In this document: piece after piece, positions 7,031 through 7,931 of the stretch
Layout: each line of letters begins with the position of its first letter
Numbering within the stretch: position 1 is the first letter of the stretch
Assembly: GCA_003477185.1 (NCBI GenBank)
Contig: DMTJ01000012.1
Location: 1-7,931, forward strand
Source: Lentisphaeria bacterium
GTDB taxonomy: Bacteria; Verrucomicrobiota; Lentisphaeria; JABSQK01; UBA12247
Length of the DNA stretch: 7,931 nt
Reading direction: 5' to 3'
Translations under genes and position numbers: made by a program
The notes under the pieces: model-generated
What the model was told of the DNA's origin: nothing
The model's input: the letters and a program-made list of their open reading frames with translations, nothing else
Databases searched by the model: none

Positions 7031-7385
7031 GCTTCAGATAGGACGCGATGGCACTGACTTAAGTCCACCTTTTGCATTTAAAAAAGACTCGAGTAGGCAG
7101 CGGTATGTACCGTAGTGGAGCAGATTCTGTGTGGTTCGGAGAAGCACGGCCTTCTGCACTTCCCGCTGCGTGATATCCCCCAAGAAGTAGCGTTGGGGCT
7201 CCGCCCCGCGTCCTCAACCTCCAATCCTACAAATACCCCCTAGATTAGCGTCATTGTCAGGTAGGACGAGTCACCGTGCTCGTATGTCTGGCCACAAACC
7301 TTTGGATGCCATGCCAACGGGTTGTGGTCTCCGATGAGGCGCGTACAGTGGCGGTTTACTTCTCTCTGACTCCTCTCGGCCTTGT
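7031..7385. other. Intergenic region with several small dyads
   Basis: No gene is supported in these 355 bases. There are short symmetric elements: a perfect 10-base palindrome GACTTAAGTC (7056-7065), CGGTA/TACCG (7101-7112), AGAAG/CTTCT (7140-7155), and the competing hairpins listed at 7178-7207. A weak sigma70-like pair, TTGTGG (7322-7327) and TACAGT (7344-7349) with 16-base spacing, lies about 40 bases before the ankyrin lipoprotein start and could be its promoter. No terminator with a clear T-run closes the upstream remnant. Confidence 0.4.
7178..7207 (+). promoter_or_regulatory. Two competing hairpins
   Basis: CCCCAA (7178-7183) pairs perfectly with TTGGGG (7193-7198) over a 9-base loop. 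GGGGC (7195-7199) pairs perfectly with GCCCC (7203-7207) over a 3-base loop. Both need GGGG at 7195-7198, so they exclude one another, as in attenuators or RNA switches. There is no T-run after the second stem, and the ankyrin gene starts about 180 bases further on. A regulatory role is a guess, and the second hairpin may simply be a GC-rich intergenic repeat unit. Confidence 0.25.
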
Positions 7386-7931
7386 ATGCACCTTCGTATT
7401 CAATTGATCCACTACGCACTTTTCCTCACTGCCCTGTTGATTGCAGTTGGCTGTGGCGCACAGAAAACCGAACCAGGGTCTGCGGCAGCCCAAGGACCGA
7501 TTGCCACGGCAGCAACGCCCGAAAGCGTGACGGCAGAACCAGCGCCGGACCTAACTCCAGAGCCGGATCCCGCGAGCGCTGAGCCCTTACCCGGAGCAAA
7601 AAAGGCAAAGCCCGCTGCCAAGATCAGCCAGGAGGAATTCTTTCAGGCAGCTTTGGACGGCGTGATGGAGGTGGTGCAGAAGGCCATTGAGAGCGGCGCA
7701 GAGGTAAACCAAGTGGATGAAACCAATCGTACGGCCTTGATGCTGGCTGCGTTCAATGGGCACACCTATGTCGCTGACCACCTGATTCTCGCGGGGGCGG
7801 TGGTGGATGCCCGCGATCAGATCAATCGCACTGCGCTGATGTTTGCCGCAACTGGCCCCTACGTCGATACGGTCTCAGTCCTGCTGGCGGCCGGAGCAAA
7901 TGTGAATCTGGCCGATGGGCACGAGAATTGG
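7386..7931 (+). CDS. Ankyrin-repeat lipoprotein (3' end outside window)
   Basis: The first 182 residues of a lipoprotein that continues beyond the right edge with no stop. Basic and hydrophobic residues end in lipobox AVGC with Cys23. Residues about 24-78 are a Pro/Ala/Glu-rich, probably disordered linker ending in a Lys-rich patch (GAKKAKPAAK). From about residue 82 ankyrin repeats begin: a degenerate first repeat (FFQAALDGVMEVVQKAIESG then AEVNQVD), a clear second (NRTALMLAAFNGHTYVADHL, 114-133) and a third (NRTALMFAATGPYVDTVSVL, 147-166, then LAAGANVNLADG). The anchored form suggests ankyrin repeats displayed in the periplasm or outer envelope to bind a protein partner; the partner is unknown. 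No good Shine-Dalgarno sequence precedes the ATG, but an in-frame stop (TGA, 7335-7337) with no start codon between it and 7386 makes this the only ATG giving the full signal peptide. Confidence 0.88.
   Translation, partial: MHLRIQLIHYALFLTALLIAVGCGAQKTEPGSAAAQGPIATAATPESVTAEPAPDLTPEPDPASAEPLPGAKKAKPAAKISQEEFFQAALDGVMEVVQKAIESGAEVNQVDETNRTALMLAAFNGHTYVADHLILAGAVVDARDQINRTALMFAATGPYVDTVSVLLAAGANVNLADGHENW

Noticed and set aside
7412..7781. Minus-strand open frames opposite the ankyrin lipoprotein
   Set aside because: The plus strand carries a signal peptide, linker and clear ankyrin repeats in one continuous frame, so the antisense frames are shadows.

Overview
The window looks like accessory DNA from a member of the PVC superphylum, most likely Verrucomicrobiota (Opitutae/Puniceicoccales type) or Lentisphaerota. 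This is inferred from gene content, not from a marker gene. The indicators are an S1-type sulfatase, a giant LamG-domain lipoprotein, a prepilin-like remnant of the 'LFADGHVE' class, a remnant of the DUF6785/DUF6784 membrane-protein family, and a lipoprotein with ankyrin repeats. Base composition is moderately GC-rich.

Layout: positions 1-215 hold no supportable gene, only a GC-rich inverted repeat that could end the leftward transcript. At 216-785 (minus) is a small LEA14/WHy-like lipoprotein with a GTG start and a strong ribosome binding site. A divergent gap follows, then a broken prepilin-like gene (1142-1467, plus) that keeps its two ends but has lost its middle. The core is a plus-strand pair: a sulfatase with all expected catalytic residues but no export signal (1586-3016), and a 1000-residue LamG lipoprotein (3157-6159) whose C-terminal 600 residues I cannot assign. 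Downstream lies a second gene with both ends kept and the middle lost, from the DUF6785/DUF6784 family (6426-7030). A 355-base gap with several small inverted repeats follows. The window ends inside an ankyrin-repeat lipoprotein (7386-7931, open at the edge).

How the genes may work together: the sulfatase and LamG lipoprotein fit a locus for recognising and desulfating a sulfated glycan. The lipoprotein would act at the envelope, and the sulfatase, if truly leaderless, would act on imported fragments. The two gutted genes flanking this pair suggest a locus that has undergone deletion or reshuffling. I found no tRNA, rRNA, CRISPR array or intact mobile element. The best candidates for undescribed biology are the unassigned C-terminal region of the LamG lipoprotein and the repeated pattern of internal gene loss around it.
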